A DNA stretch of 8,345 bases from JBBDSV01 sp040904785. Lineage in GTDB: Bacteria > Actinomycetota > Nitriliruptoria > Nitriliruptorales > Nitriliruptoraceae. The first letter of the stretch is position 1, and each line of letters begins with the position of its first letter. The stretch lies in NCBI GenBank assembly GCA_040904785.1, contig JBBDSV010000034.1:1-8345 (forward strand), read 5' to 3'. Of the stretch, positions 6,261 through 8,345 are shown one piece after another. The notes below the pieces were generated by a model. It saw only the letters and a list, made by a program, of their open reading frames with translations. It made no database searches and had not been told where the DNA came from. The translations under genes and the position numbers were made by a program.

Positions 6261-6287
6261 GTGGACGGACGTCGTCGTTACGTCCAC
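6261..6287. repeat. 7-bp inverted repeat between typA and the heliorhodopsin gene
   Basis: GTGGACG (6261-6267) and CGTCCAC (6281-6287) can pair around a 13-base loop, starting 14 bases after the typA stop in the direction of transcription. It could attenuate read-through from typA or be a protein site. There is no T-run, so an intrinsic terminator is doubtful. Confidence 0.25.
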
Positions 6288-6301
6288 CGAACGATGGAGC
6301 C

Positions 6302-8182
<1,881 letters not shown>

Positions 8183-8224
8183 AAGATTGCCGGTTCGCGA
8201 GGCGACGGTGCTGACACGCTCCGT

Positions 8225-8238
8225 CTCGAAACATCGAG
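8225..8238. repeat. Small hairpin between tRNA-Arg and typA
   Basis: CTCGA (8225-8229) and TCGAG (8234-8238) pair around the loop AACA, about 28 bases after the tRNA 3' end. It has no T-run on the minus strand and only five base pairs, so it is at best a weak stop or processing signal. Nothing else convincing was seen in 8183-8265. Confidence 0.2.
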
Positions 8239-8265
8239 GGTATCGGTGCGACCCCGAGCAATCGG

Positions 8266-8338
8266 TGCCCTCGGCAGGATTCGAACCTGCGGCACACGGT
8301 TTAGGAAACCGTTGCTCTATCCCCTGAGCTACGAGGGC
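8266..8338 (-). tRNA. tRNA-Arg, anticodon CCT
   Basis: The minus strand folds into a full cloverleaf of 73 bases. The acceptor arms are GCCCTCG and CGAGGGC with discriminator A. The D arm is GCTC-AGGGGATA-GAGC. The anticodon stem is ACGGT/ACCGT with loop TTCCTAA, so the anticodon is CCT, which reads the rare arginine codon AGG. The T arm is GCAGG-TTCGAAT-CCTGC. The 3' CCA is not encoded (the discriminator is followed by CCG) and must be added by the CCA-adding enzyme. The gene lies upstream of typA on the same strand. Confidence 0.97.
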
Positions 8339-8345
8339 GGGATGG

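Noticed and set aside
8242..8268. Direct repeat ATCGGTGC at 8242-8249 and 8261-8268, at the tRNA 3' end, considered as an attachment-site duplication
   Set aside because: It is only eight bases, the copies are 11 bases apart, and no integrase or island is present.

Overview
The window is high-GC DNA of a bacterium, most likely an actinobacterium and perhaps a member of Acidimicrobiia or a related aquatic lineage. Support comes from strongly GC-biased third codon positions, frequent GTG starts, a predicted F420-type split-barrel protein, a possible leaderless metG transcript, a tRNA without an encoded CCA, and an actinobacterial-looking heliorhodopsin. The phylum is an inference from gene content and style; no marker phylogeny could be run.

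Layout from left to right: (1) 97-1260 (+), a secreted lipoprotein with a NodB-type polysaccharide deacetylase domain, preceded by two strong overlapping inverted repeats at 30-81. (2) 1400-3067 (+), metG, methionyl-tRNA synthetase with one zinc knuckle and no C-terminal tRNA-binding domain. (3) 3103-3564 (-), a small four-helix membrane protein of unknown function with a CPTC motif inside a helix. It is divergent from (4) 3670-4083 (+), a split-barrel, probably F420-dependent oxidoreductase; their shared 105-base gap carries a perfect 14-bp palindrome. (5) 4206-5381 (+), an MFS permease. (6) 5425-6216 (-), a heliorhodopsin, convergent with the permease. (7) 6302-8182 (-), typA/bipA, the ribosome-associated GTPase, 85 bases upstream of the heliorhodopsin on the same strand. 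(8) 8266-8338 (-), tRNA-Arg(CCT), just upstream of typA.

Most of the window is translation housekeeping (metG, typA, tRNA-Arg) interleaved with envelope or accessory genes. The most notable gene is the heliorhodopsin: the retinal lysine in TM7, a glutamate counterion in TM3 and the N-terminal basic patch are all visible. It probably starts at an internal GTG with a strong ribosome binding site, not at the upstream ATG, and a perfect 16-bp palindrome abuts that ribosome binding site. No retinal biosynthesis gene lies in the window, so retinal must come from elsewhere in the genome or from outside. No mobile element, CRISPR array or phage gene was seen. The longest gap without a gene is 139 bases.
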